NCBI GenBank assembly: GCA_963755825.1
Contig: CAVWLA010000003.1
Coordinates: forward strand, 1,550,001 to 1,614,000
Origin: DATBQN01 sp963755825
GTDB lineage: Bacteria > Acidobacteriota > Thermoanaerobaculia > Multivoradales > UBA5704
Reading direction: 5' to 3'
DNA: 64,000 bases
This document shows positions 17,030 to 25,952 of this stretch, piece after piece. Position numbers and translations under genes: made by a program. The notes beneath the pieces were generated by a model. That model saw nothing but the letters and a program-made list of their open reading frames with translations, ran no database searches and was not told where the DNA came from. Positions within the stretch are counted from its first letter, which is position 1; the number at the start of each line of letters is the position of its first letter.

Positions 17030-18496
17030 TCAAGGGAGCGGCAGCAGCGCCTGCTTGGCGAAGGCGATGAAGGGGCCGGGATAGATGCCCAGGACCAACG
17101 TCGCCAGGGCGCAGAAGGCGACCGCCCCGACCAGCGCCGGAGCGGCGAGCGGCACCGGAGTCGTCGCCTCCGAGTCCCGCTGATACATGTAGACGACGAT
17201 TCGGAAGTAGTAATAGAGCGAGATCGCGCTGGTCAGCACGCCGACGACGGCGACCCAGGTCCAGCCCGCCTGGACGGCGGCGGCGAAGAGATAGACCTTG
17301 CCGACGAAGCCGCCGGTCGGCGGGATGCCGGTGAGCGCGATGAGGAAGATCAGCATCATGGCGGCGAGGAACGGCGAGCGGCGCGCCAGGCCGGCGTAGT
17401 CGGCGCAGCTCTCGCCGGCATATTCGCGCCGCTCGAGGAGGATGACGGTGCCGAAGGTGCCGAGGGTGATGAAGGTGTAGGCGAGCAGATAGAAGATGAT
17501 CGACCAGAGGCCGATCTCGTTCACCGCGAGAACGCCGATGAGGATGTAGCCGGCGTGGGCGATCGAGCTGTAGGCGAGCATCCGCTTGACGTTGTCCTGC
17601 GTCAGGGCCGCCACGTTTCCCCAGATCATCGTCGCCGCCGCCACCACCGCCACGATCATCTGCCAGCCGGCGCGCTGGCTCGCCAGGCCCTCGTAGAAGA
17701 TGCGGATGAGGATGGCGAACGAGGCGGCCTTCGAGGCCGCCGCGAGATAGCCGGTCACCGGGGTCGGTGCGCCGACGTAGACGTCCGGCGTCCAGATGTG
17801 GAATGGAACGGCGGAGACCTTGAAGAAGAGCCCGGCGGCGAGGAGGAGCCAGCCGAGCGGCACCAGGCGATTGCCCGAGCTCGCGGCGACGGCGAGGCCG
17901 CGCGACAGCTCGTCGAGCTGGACCGTGCCGGCGGCGCCGTAGAGGAGCGAGATGCCGTAGAGGAGGACCCCCGAGGACATGGCGCCGAGGATGAAGTACT
18001 TCATCGCCGCCTCGGTCGAGCGCAGCTCGCGCTTGAAGTAGCCGGCGAGGATGTAGCTCGAGAGCGCCATCGTCTCGAGCGCGATCCAGATGGTGAGCAG
18101 CGAGTAGCCGCTCGCCATGAAGAGCATGCCGGTGCTGGCGAGGACGAGGAGCGCGTAGTACTCGGCGGCGCGGTAGCGCGCCTCCTCGACGAAGCGCACC
18201 GAGAGGAGCACGGTGACGATGGTGGCGACGAGGACGAGGAGCTTCCAGAAGAACGAGTAGTTGTCGATGATGAACATGCCGCCGAGCAGGAGATGGCGGC
18301 CCGGGGTCAGGTGGTGGACGCGGAGGAGGAGAGCGCCGGTGAGGCCGAGGCCGGCCACCGTGATGATCGACGACTCGCGGTTGCCGAGCCCGCGCCCGAT
18401 GGTTCCGGCGAGGAGCAGCACCAGCCCCACCGCGGCGAGGAAGAACTCCGGGATGAGGAGCCAGAACTCCTGCGGATTGAAGCCGGCGGCACCCAC
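17030..18496 (-). CDS. nuoN: NADH-quinone oxidoreductase subunit N
   Basis: This polytopic antiporter-like subunit of respiratory complex I (488 residues, ~14 TM helices) pumps protons across the inner membrane. The conserved charged residues of the family are present: Glu in ALETMALSSY, Lys in GLFFKVSAVPFHIWTPDVY, and Lys in TQDNVKRMLAYSSIAHAGY. The GTG start lies 1 nt beyond the nuoM stop codon, and the gene is the last in the eleven-gene nuo operon. No clear intrinsic terminator follows in the ~280 bp before the sigma gene. Length and motifs are standard, so the assignment is secure. Confidence 0.95.
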   Translation of the reverse strand: MGAAGFNPQEFWLLIPEFFLAAVGLVLLLAGTIGRGLGNRESSIITVAGLGLTGALLLRVHHLTPGRHLLLGGMFIIDNYSFFWKLLVLVATIVTVLLSVRFVEEARYRAAEYYALLVLASTGMLFMASGYSLLTIWIALETMALSSYILAGYFKRELRSTEAAMKYFILGAMSSGVLLYGISLLYGAAGTVQLDELSRGLAVAASSGNRLVPLGWLLLAAGLFFKVSAVPFHIWTPDVYVGAPTPVTGYLAAASKAASFAILIRIFYEGLASQRAGWQMIVAVVAAATMIWGNVAALTQDNVKRMLAYSSIAHAGYILIGVLAVNEIGLWSIIFYLLAYTFITLGTFGTVILLERREYAGESCADYAGLARRSPFLAAMMLIFLIALTGIPPTGGFVGKVYLFAAAVQAGWTWVAVVGVLTSAISLYYYFRIVVYMYQRDSEATTPVPLAAPALVGAVAFCALATLVLGIYPGPFIAFAKQALLPLP

Positions 18497-18497
18497 G

Positions 18498-20138
18498 CTA
18501 CTTCGCTCCTCCCACGGCCGGTGCGGCGACCGCCGGCGACGTCGGCAGCAACGCCGCCGCGGCTGCGGAGGCGCTCGGCGAGCCGGCGGCGGCGGTCTTG
18601 GCGGCGGCGTAGCTGGGGTCGACCTTGGCGACGAGGTAGTCCACCGGCTTCTCGATCACCTGGAAGAGCGGCCGCGGGTAGAGGCCGATCCAGAAGCAGA
18701 GGACGACGAGCGGCAGCAGGTAGGTGAGCTCGCGGCCGTTCAAGTCCGCCAGGTTGCGGTTCTCGGTGTTGGTGATCGGCCCGAAGAAGACGCGCTGGAA
18801 CATCCACAGCATGTAGGCGGCGCCGAGCACGATGCCCAGGGCGGCGAGGAGGGCCCACCACCAGTTGCGGTTGAAGGCGCCGACGAGGATGGTGAACTCG
18901 CCGATGAAGCCGTTCAGCGACGGCAGGCCGATCGACGACATGGTGACGATGAGGAACACCGTGGCGTAGACCGGCATCACCGCCGAGATGCCGCCGTACT
19001 CGGAGATCATGCGGGTGTGGCGCCGCTCGTAGACGACGCCGACGAGGAGGAAGAGGGCGCCGGTCGACAGGCCGTGGTTGATCATCTGCAGGATGCCGCC
19101 GTTGAGACCGGCGCCGTTCAGTGCGAAGAGGCCGAGCATGACGAAGCCGAGGTGCGAGATCGACGAGTAGGCGACCAGCTTCTTCATGTCCTTCTGCGCC
19201 ATCGCCACCAGCGCCCCGTAGATGATGCCGACGATGGCGAGCGCCGCGACCCACGGCAGGCAGCGGCGGGTGGCGTCCGGCAGGATGGGGAGCGAGAAGC
19301 GGACGAAGCCGTAGGTGCCCATCTTGAGGAGGACGCCGGCGAGGATCACCGAGCCGGCGGTCGGCGCCTCGACGTGGGCGTCCGGCAGCCAGGTGTGGAA
19401 GGGGAACATCGGCACCTTGATGGCGAAGCCGACGAAGAAGGCGAGGAAGATCCACATCTGCAGGTCGGGCGGGATCTGCGCGCCGATCTGGTGGAACTGC
19501 AGGATCGAGAAGGTCGCCGCGTTGCCCAGCCCCTTCCAGGCGAGGAGGCCGCTCGAGTTGTAGAAGTAGAGCGCCAGGATGCCGAGGAGCATGAGGACGG
19601 AGCCGACCAGCGTGTAGAGGAAGAACTTGATCGCCGCGTAGAGCTTCCGCTTGCCGCCCCAGATGCCGATGAGGAAGTACATCGGCAGCAGCATGACCTC
19701 CCAGAAGACGTAGAAGAGGAAGAAGTCCATCGCCATGAAGACGCCGAGCATCCCCGTCTGCAGGAGGAGCAGGAAGATGTAGTACTCCTTCTCGCGGCTC
19801 TGGATCGCCGACCACGAGGAGAGGAAGGCGAGGACGCCGAGGAGCGTCGTCAGCAGGACGAGGAGGAGCGCGATGCCGTCGATGCCGAACTCGTAGCGGA
19901 CGCCGATGGAGTCGATCCAGGGCGCGCTCTCGCGGAACTGGAAGAGGGCGCCGCCGCGGTCGAAGGCGAACCAGAGGGGGATCGAGATCAGGAAGTCGAC
20001 GAAGGCGACGCCGGTGGCGAACTTGCGGATCGCCGTCGGGTTGCCGCCCTTCATCCCGAACATGATCACCAGCGCGCCGAGCAGCGGCAGGTAGCAGATG
20101 ATCGAGAGAATCGGAACCTGGTGCACCCAATCGAACAT
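18498..20138 (-). CDS. nuoM: NADH-quinone oxidoreductase subunit M
   Basis: This 546-residue antiporter-like proton channel subunit has the NuoM signatures: FWEVMLLPMYFLIGIWGG with the essential Glu, FAIKVPMFPFHTWLPDAH, and MAQKDMKKLVAYSSISHLGF. About 14 TM helices are visible. The C-terminus carries a short Ala-rich cytoplasmic or periplasmic tail of ~45 residues after YLVAKVDPSYAAAK that most homologues lack. The ATG at 20138 (MFDWVHQVPILS) follows a G-rich ribosome-binding site and is more plausible than the upstream codons, which would add a non-hydrophobic 47-residue leader. Confidence 0.95.
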   Translation of the reverse strand: MFDWVHQVPILSIICYLPLLGALVIMFGMKGGNPTAIRKFATGVAFVDFLISIPLWFAFDRGGALFQFRESAPWIDSIGVRYEFGIDGIALLLVLLTTLLGVLAFLSSWSAIQSREKEYYIFLLLLQTGMLGVFMAMDFFLFYVFWEVMLLPMYFLIGIWGGKRKLYAAIKFFLYTLVGSVLMLLGILALYFYNSSGLLAWKGLGNAATFSILQFHQIGAQIPPDLQMWIFLAFFVGFAIKVPMFPFHTWLPDAHVEAPTAGSVILAGVLLKMGTYGFVRFSLPILPDATRRCLPWVAALAIVGIIYGALVAMAQKDMKKLVAYSSISHLGFVMLGLFALNGAGLNGGILQMINHGLSTGALFLLVGVVYERRHTRMISEYGGISAVMPVYATVFLIVTMSSIGLPSLNGFIGEFTILVGAFNRNWWWALLAALGIVLGAAYMLWMFQRVFFGPITNTENRNLADLNGRELTYLLPLVVLCFWIGLYPRPLFQVIEKPVDYLVAKVDPSYAAAKTAAAGSPSASAAAAALLPTSPAVAAPAVGGAK

Positions 20139-20211
20139 GACACCCCCCAAGAGACCGGCCCGCCGGATCGACGGCAATCGGCGGTGAACGACAGCAGCCC
20201 GTGAGCCGGAC

Positions 20212-22302
20212 TTACCCTCGCTCCAGCGCGAAGAAGAGGCAGACGAGGGCGAACATCCCCAACGCCAGCACCAGCGCATAGTTGGAGACGTAGCCGCTCT
20301 GCACGCGGCGGAGCAGGCGCGAGAACTGGCTGAGGATCCAGCCGATGAGATTGACCAGACCGTCGACGACGTAGCGGTCGAAGAGGCCGGAGAGCATCGA
20401 GACGAGGACCGTCAGGTTGCGCGCGCCGTTGACGAAGAAGCCGTCGATCACCTTGGCGTCGAAGGCGAAGAGCGCGCGCGCCGTGGCCCAGAAGCCGCGG
20501 ATGACGGTGGCGTCGTAGAGCTCGTCGACGTAGTACTTGTTGTACAGCACGCGGTGGAGGCGCGGGAAGCGCCGCACCCACACCTCGCCCGCGGCGGCGC
20601 CGCCCTGTTTGAAGATGGCGCGCGCGATCATCCAGCCGGTGAGCGCCACCCCCACCGAGACCAGGATGAGCAGCCACTCGGTCGCCAGGTTGAGGTGGTG
20701 GGCGCCGGGGACCAGGCCCTTCACCTCGGCCAGCACCGGATCGAGGAAGCGGTTGAAGACGTTCAGGTCGCGGCCTTCGCCGGTGAACGCCGCGGGGATG
20801 CCGACCAGGCCGGCGACGCAGGCGCCGACGGCGAGGATCACCAGCGGCACGGTCATCGACGGCGGCGATTCGTGGAGGTGGTGGCGCTGCTCCTCGCTGC
20901 CGCGGAACTCGCCGTAGAAGGTCAGGTAGACGGCGCGGAACATGTAGCAGGCGGTGAGGCCGGCGGTCAGCAGGCCGATCGCGTAGAGCGGCCAGAGGCC
21001 GCGCGCCGCCACCTCGGAGAGGATCTGGTCCTTGCTGAAGAAGCCGGCGAGCGGCGGGATGCCGGAGATGGCGAGAGCGGCGATCCAGAAGGTCTTGTAG
21101 GTCGTCGGCAGGTATTTTCGCAGGCCGCCCATCTTCCGCATGTCCTGCTCGCCGCCCATGGCATGGATGACCGAGCCGGAGCCCAGGAAGAGCAGCGCCT
21201 TGAAGAAGGCGTGGGTGGCGAGATGGAAGACCGCCGCGGTGTAGGCGCCGACGCCGGCGGCGAGGAACATGTAGCCGAGCTGCGACACCGTCGAGTAGGC
21301 GAGGACCTTCTTGATGTCGGTCTGCGCGATGGCGATGGTGCCCGCCATGAGCGCCGTCAGGCAGCCGATGACGGCGATGAAGAGCGAGACGCCGGGCGCC
21401 AGACGGAAGAGCACGTTCGAGCGCACCACCATGTAGACGCCGGCGGTGACCATCGTCGCGGCGTGGATGAGGGCGGAGACCGGCGTCGGGCCGGCCATGG
21501 CGTCCGGCAGCCAGACGTAGAGGGGGATCTGGGCGCTCTTGCCCATGGCGCCGATGAACAGGCAGAGAGCGGCGAAGCTGGCCACGGTCAGCCCGAGGTG
21601 GTAGTGCTGGAGAGCGAGCGAGGGGTCGGCGGCGATGCGCCCGAAGAGGGTCGAAAACTTGAGCGTGCCGAAGTTCGCCACCAGCGAGAAGAGGCCGACC
21701 ATGAAGGCGAAGTCGCCGATGCGGTTGACGATGAACGCCTTGCGGCCGGCGTAGGGCGGGAACTCCTGCTTGTAGTAGAAGCCGATCAGCAGGTAGGAGC
21801 AGAGGCCCACCCCTTCCCAACCGACGAACATGACGACGTAGTTGTTGCCCAGGACGAGCATCAACATGGCGCCCATGAAGAGGTTGAGATAGGTGAAGTA
21901 GCGCTGGAACCCCTCCTCGTGGGCCATGTAGCCGACCGAGTAGAGGTGGATCAGGAAACCCACGAAGGTGACCACGAAAAGCATCACGCAGGCGAGCGGG
22001 TCGACCAGGAAGCCCATGCTGACGTCGAACCGCCCGATCCCCTGCGAGGCGCTGGTGAGCAGGCCGGCCGGGATCCAGTGGTAGATGTCGATGTCGGCGT
22101 AGTAGGCGCCGGCATGGGCGACGGCGCCGGAGACGTAGCCCGCGATCACCATGATGGCGATCGCCGCCGAGGCGCCGACGCTGCCGCAGGCGATGCCGGC
22201 GACGGCACCCTTGCCGATGCGCCCCTTCAGCACGACGCCGTTCAACAGCGCGCCGAGGAACGGCAGCAGCGGCAGCAGGTAGATCAGGTGCTCGAACCGC
22301 AT
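20212..22302 (-). CDS. nuoL: NADH-quinone oxidoreductase subunit L
   Basis: At 696 residues this is the largest antiporter-like subunit, with ~16 TM helices including the long lateral helix near the C-terminus. Motifs include GWEGVGLCSYLLIGFYY, GKSAQIPLYVWLPDAMAGPT, PVSALIHAATMVTAGVYM and KKVLAYSTVSQLGYMF, all standard for NuoL. It lies 3 nt downstream of nuoK and 73 nt upstream of nuoM. The N-terminus MRFEHLIYLLPLLPFLGA is typical, so the start is secure. Confidence 0.95.
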   Translation of the reverse strand: MRFEHLIYLLPLLPFLGALLNGVVLKGRIGKGAVAGIACGSVGASAAIAIMVIAGYVSGAVAHAGAYYADIDIYHWIPAGLLTSASQGIGRFDVSMGFLVDPLACVMLFVVTFVGFLIHLYSVGYMAHEEGFQRYFTYLNLFMGAMLMLVLGNNYVVMFVGWEGVGLCSYLLIGFYYKQEFPPYAGRKAFIVNRIGDFAFMVGLFSLVANFGTLKFSTLFGRIAADPSLALQHYHLGLTVASFAALCLFIGAMGKSAQIPLYVWLPDAMAGPTPVSALIHAATMVTAGVYMVVRSNVLFRLAPGVSLFIAVIGCLTALMAGTIAIAQTDIKKVLAYSTVSQLGYMFLAAGVGAYTAAVFHLATHAFFKALLFLGSGSVIHAMGGEQDMRKMGGLRKYLPTTYKTFWIAALAISGIPPLAGFFSKDQILSEVAARGLWPLYAIGLLTAGLTACYMFRAVYLTFYGEFRGSEEQRHHLHESPPSMTVPLVILAVGACVAGLVGIPAAFTGEGRDLNVFNRFLDPVLAEVKGLVPGAHHLNLATEWLLILVSVGVALTGWMIARAIFKQGGAAAGEVWVRRFPRLHRVLYNKYYVDELYDATVIRGFWATARALFAFDAKVIDGFFVNGARNLTVLVSMLSGLFDRYVVDGLVNLIGWILSQFSRLLRRVQSGYVSNYALVLALGMFALVCLFFALERG

Positions 22303-22305
22303 GCC

Positions 22306-22614
22306 CTAACCTCGCAGCTCGACGGCGCGGTCGAGCCCGGTCGACTCGCGCAGGCGGAAGAGGGCGATGAGGATGCCGAGGCCGACCGCCGCCTCACCGG
22401 CGGCGACGGTGATGGTGAAGATGGCGAACACCTGCCCGGTCAGGTTCGACCACTGGTAGGAGAAGGCGATGAGGTTCAGGTTGACGGAGTTCAGCACCAG
22501 CTCGATCGACATCAGCACCGTGATCATGTTGCGGCGCACGAGGATGCCGGTGATTCCGATCGCGAAGAGCAGGAAGCTCAGCACGAGATAGTGGGTGCTC
22601 GTCACTTCGGGCAT
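22306..22614 (-). CDS. nuoK: NADH-quinone oxidoreductase subunit K
   Basis: This 102-residue, three-helix membrane subunit is part of the proton path of complex I. The two functionally important glutamates sit in LMSIELVLNSVNLNL and TVAAGEAAVGLGI. Length and order (between nuoJ and nuoL) match the family. It starts 43 nt after the nuoJ stop codon. Confidence 0.95.
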   Translation of the reverse strand: MPEVTSTHYLVLSFLLFAIGITGILVRRNMITVLMSIELVLNSVNLNLIAFSYQWSNLTGQVFAIFTITVAAGEAAVGLGILIALFRLRESTGLDRAVELRG

Positions 22615-22657
22615 CGCGAGTCTCCGTCCAGTGCGCGCGGTCGATCGTGCCGCACGC

Positions 22658-23191
22658 TCAATCCTTCCGCCCGAGGACCACCGCGCCGATCATCGCCACC
22701 AGCAGGAAGAGCGAGGCGATCTCGAAGGGCAGCAGGTAGTCGCGGTAGAGGCTCCAGGCGACCGCCTGGGAGTTGCCGAGGTCGTCGCCGACGACGGAGC
22801 GGAACGCCTCCGGGTGCGCGAAGGGCGGCTCGAAGCCGACGTGCAGGAAGAGGTAGCCGAAGCCGGCGACCAAAAGGGCCGCGAGGACCAGGGCCGCCGG
22901 CGACTGCCGCCAGTAGGTGCGCGCCTCGGACAGCTTGTGCAGGTTGACCAGCATGATGACGAAGAGGAAGAGCACCATGATGCCGCCGCCGTAGACGAAC
23001 ACTTGCACGACGGCGAGGAACTCGGCATGGCGCAGCAGGAAGAGCACCGCCACCGAGAGGAAGGTGACGAGGAGCGAGATCGCCCCGTACATGGGGTTCC
23101 TGAGCACCACGACGCCCGCCGCGGCGACCACGGCGAGGGCGCCGAAGACATAGAAGAGGATCGCCGGCCCATGGGCGACGAGAGCGTCCAC
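22658..23191 (-). CDS. nuoJ: NADH-quinone oxidoreductase subunit J
   Basis: This 177-residue membrane subunit has five TM helices. The conserved pi-bulge helix region is visible as FLAVVQVFVYGGGIMVLFLFV, split around YGGGI. It begins directly at the end of nuoI (no gap). The loop between helices 4 and 5 is longer than in E. coli, as in many diderm lineages. The assignment is secure. Confidence 0.94.
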   Translation of the reverse strand: MDALVAHGPAILFYVFGALAVVAAAGVVVLRNPMYGAISLLVTFLSVAVLFLLRHAEFLAVVQVFVYGGGIMVLFLFVIMLVNLHKLSEARTYWRQSPAALVLAALLVAGFGYLFLHVGFEPPFAHPEAFRSVVGDDLGNSQAVAWSLYRDYLLPFEIASLFLLVAMIGAVVLGRKD

Positions 23192-23680
23192 TTAGGCGAT
23201 CTCCTCGTCGGTGTAGGCGGGCCGCACGCGCCAGTCCTGCAGCTGGTCCATGTCGACGTAGAGGTTGGTCCAGCGGTCGTAGGAGGCGAGCTCGTAGGTC
23301 TTGGTGGTGAGCCAGATCGACTTCGGCTCGGTCGGACAGCCCTCCTCGCAGAGGCCGCAGAACATGCAGCGCTGGACGTCGATGTCGAAGCGGTCGAGGA
23401 CCTTCTCCTTCTTCCCGCTCTCCGCGTTCACCTGCTGGCTGACGTCGATGTAGATGATGTCGATCGGGCAGTCCTTGGCGCAGAGGGTGCACTTGATGCA
23501 GCGCTCCTCGTCGAGCCGGAACATGCCGCGGAAGCGGTGCGACGGCTCCCAGCGCTCCTCCGGATACTGCACGGTGACTTTCTTCTTCATCATGTTCTTC
23601 GCCGTCACGCCGAGACCGGCGAAGAGGTCGAGGAGCATGATCCTGTCGAGGAAGCGCTGGATTGCAGGCTTGGCGGCCAT
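23192..23680 (-). CDS. nuoI: NADH-quinone oxidoreductase subunit I (2 x 4Fe-4S)
   Basis: The 162-residue protein binds clusters N6a and N6b through CIKCTLCAKDCP and CMFCGLCEEGCP, carrying electrons from the peripheral arm towards NuoB. The N-terminal amphipathic helix (MAAKPAIQRFLDRIML) contacts the membrane arm. The ATG at 23680 is chosen because it gives the usual length and lies 11 nt after the nuoH stop codon. Confidence 0.95.
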   Translation of the reverse strand: MAAKPAIQRFLDRIMLLDLFAGLGVTAKNMMKKKVTVQYPEERWEPSHRFRGMFRLDEERCIKCTLCAKDCPIDIIYIDVSQQVNAESGKKEKVLDRFDIDVQRCMFCGLCEEGCPTEPKSIWLTTKTYELASYDRWTNLYVDMDQLQDWRVRPAYTDEEIA

Positions 23681-23691
23681 GGCGAGACCTT

Positions 23692-24762
23692 TCAGTGCGG
23701 CAGCAGCAGGAGCTTGACGATCGCGGTCACCAGGATGTTCACCAGGGCGAGCGGGATCATCCACTTCCAGCCGAGGTCCATCAGCTGATCGAAGCGGTAG
23801 CGCGGGAAGGTGCCGCGGAACCAGATGTAGACGAAGAGGAAGACGCAGATCTTCAAGAAGAACCAGACGATGCCGGGCACCACGTCGAGGAAGCCCAAGG
23901 CCGCGACGTTGGGGAAGGGGCGCAGCCAGCCGCCCAGGAAGAGCGTCGTGGCGACCGCCGAGATGACGATCATGTTGGCGTATTCGCCGAGGAAGAAGAG
24001 GGCGAAGCGCATGCCGCTGTACTCGGTGTGGAAGCCGGCGACGAGCTCCGACTCCGCCTCCGGCAGGTCGAAGGGGTTGCGGTTGCTCTCGGCGACGCCG
24101 GCGACCAGATAGATGAAGAAGGCGACGATCTGCGGCACGATGTACCACCAGTGCGCCCGCCGCTGCGCCTCGACCACCTGGACGAGCGACATGCTGCCGG
24201 CGAGCATTAGCGGGCCGACCAGCGACAGCCCTTGCGGCACCTCGTAGGAGATCATCTGCGCCGCCGAGCGGAGGCCGCCCATCAGCGAGAACTTGTTGTT
24301 CGACGACCAGCCGCCGATGATGAGGCCGTAGACGCCGATGGTGGCGAGCGCGATGACGATGAGGACGCCGGTATTGACGTCGGTGACGTACCAGGCGAGA
24401 TGGCCGGCGGCCGCCGCCGGCGGCCCCACCGGGATCACCGCGAAGATGATGAAGGCGGGCGCCACCACCAGGCAGGGGGCGAGGATGAACGCCCACTTGA
24501 CCGCCTTGACCGGCAGCGTGTCCTCCTTGACGAGCAGCTTCATGACGTCGGCGATCGGCTGCAGGAAACCCCACGGCCCGACGCGGTTGGGGCCGACGCG
24601 GGCCTGCATGAAGCCGAGGATCTTGCGCTCGGCGAGCACCAGGTAGGTGATCACCGGCAGGATGCCGAGGAAGAGGAGGACGACGATCTTGATCGCCGGC
24701 GACAGCGCCCAGTAGAAGAGCGTGTCGCCCAGCGCGCGGTGGAGCGGCTCGAAGAGGTTCAT
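23692..24762 (-). CDS. nuoH: NADH-quinone oxidoreductase subunit H
   Basis: This 356-residue, eight-helix subunit forms the quinone-binding chamber with NuoD and NuoB. Diagnostic stretches are MQARVGPNRVGPWGFLQPIA, YGLIIGGWSSNNKFSLMGG, AAQMISYEVPQGL and ESNRNPFDLPEAESELVAGF. The ATG overlaps the nuoD stop codon (TGATG), indicating translational coupling. In E. coli nuoG precedes nuoH; here nuoD is directly upstream and nuoE, nuoF and nuoG are missing. Confidence 0.96.
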   Translation of the reverse strand: MNLFEPLHRALGDTLFYWALSPAIKIVVLLFLGILPVITYLVLAERKILGFMQARVGPNRVGPWGFLQPIADVMKLLVKEDTLPVKAVKWAFILAPCLVVAPAFIIFAVIPVGPPAAAAGHLAWYVTDVNTGVLIVIALATIGVYGLIIGGWSSNNKFSLMGGLRSAAQMISYEVPQGLSLVGPLMLAGSMSLVQVVEAQRRAHWWYIVPQIVAFFIYLVAGVAESNRNPFDLPEAESELVAGFHTEYSGMRFALFFLGEYANMIVISAVATTLFLGGWLRPFPNVAALGFLDVVPGIVWFFLKICVFLFVYIWFRGTFPRYRFDQLMDLGWKWMIPLALVNILVTAIVKLLLLPH

Positions 24763-25901
24763 CAGCGGTCCACCTCGCCGAGGACGATGTCGGTGGTGCC
24801 GATGATGGCGACCAGGTCCGCGATCAGCATGCCGCGCGCCAGCTCCGGCACCGAGGCGAGGTTGACGAACGACGGCGGCCGCACGTGGCAGCGGTAGGGG
24901 TTGGTGGTGCCGTCGCCGACGATGTAGAAGCCGATCTCGCCCTTCGGCCCCTCGATGCCGTGGTAGACCTCGGCGTCCTTGGCGGCGCGCAGGACGCGCG
25001 GCCGCTTCGCCATCACCGGCCCCTCTGGGAGCTTGTCCAGGCACTGGACGACGATGCGGCCGGCCTGGCGCATCTCCTCCATGCGCACCAGGTAGCGATC
25101 GTAGGTGTCGCCGTTCTTGCCCAGCGGCACGTCGAACTCGACGTCGCCGTAGGCCTCGTAGGGCATCTCCTTGCGCAGGTCCCAGGAGATGCCGCTGCCG
25201 CGCAGCATCGGCCCGGTGATGCCGTAGTCGATCGCCACCTCCGGGGTCAGCACGCCGATGCCGACCGTCCGCTTTTTCCAGATGCGGTTCTCGGTCAGCA
25301 GCTCCTCGTACTCGTCGACCTTGGCCGGGAAGAGCTCGACGAACTCGCGGCAGCGGTCGGTCCAGCCGACCGGCAGATCGTGCGGCAGGCCGCCCGGCCG
25401 CATGCAGTTGAGGGTCAGCCGGGCGCCGCAGAACTCCTCGAAGAGGTCGAGCACCTGCTCGCGCTCGCGGAAGCAGTAGAAGAACGGCGTCATGGCGCCG
25501 ATGTCGATGGCATGGGTGGCGAGCCAGAGGAGGTGCGACGAGATGCGCTGCAGCTCGCAGAGGATGGTGCGGATGTAGCGCGCCCGCGGCGGCACCACCA
25601 GGCCCACCAGCTTCTCCACCGCGCCGACGTAGGCGAGGTTGTTGGTCGCCGCCGCCACATAGTCCATGCGGTCGGTGTGGGGGACGTTCTGGAAGAAGGG
25701 ATGGAGCTCGAAGAGCTTCTCGGTGCCGCGGTGGAGGTAGCCGATGATCGGGTAGCAGGAGAGGATGCGCTCGCCGTCCACCCGCAGCTTCAGGCGCAGC
25801 ACGCCGTGGGTCGAGGGGTGCTGCGGCCCGAAGTTGAGCTCCATCTCCTCGTCGGAGCCGAAGAGATGGTCGGAGGGGGCGTCGAGGATCGCGTCGTTCA
25901 T
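24762..25901 (-). CDS. nuoD: NADH-quinone oxidoreductase subunit D
   Basis: The 379-residue peripheral-arm subunit forms the quinone site next to cluster N2. It has the family opening LNFGPQHPSTHGVLRL, GYLHRGTEKLFE, NCMRPGGLPHDLP, and the C-terminal PPSFVNL and DIVLGEVDR. It is separate from nuoC rather than fused as in E. coli. It begins 51 nt after the end of nuoC. Confidence 0.96.
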   Translation of the reverse strand: MNDAILDAPSDHLFGSDEEMELNFGPQHPSTHGVLRLKLRVDGERILSCYPIIGYLHRGTEKLFELHPFFQNVPHTDRMDYVAAATNNLAYVGAVEKLVGLVVPPRARYIRTILCELQRISSHLLWLATHAIDIGAMTPFFYCFREREQVLDLFEEFCGARLTLNCMRPGGLPHDLPVGWTDRCREFVELFPAKVDEYEELLTENRIWKKRTVGIGVLTPEVAIDYGITGPMLRGSGISWDLRKEMPYEAYGDVEFDVPLGKNGDTYDRYLVRMEEMRQAGRIVVQCLDKLPEGPVMAKRPRVLRAAKDAEVYHGIEGPKGEIGFYIVGDGTTNPYRCHVRPPSFVNLASVPELARGMLIADLVAIIGTTDIVLGEVDR

Positions 25902-25952
25902 CGGCTCGTCGTCTCGTAGAGGCGCGCGGGGAAGATCTCGGGGGTCGTCATC

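Noticed and set aside
16040..22947. Long plus-strand open frames across the nuo operon
   Set aside because: They are antisense to clear Nuo subunits and consist of Asp/Glu/Arg/His-rich sequence typical of GC-rich shadows.
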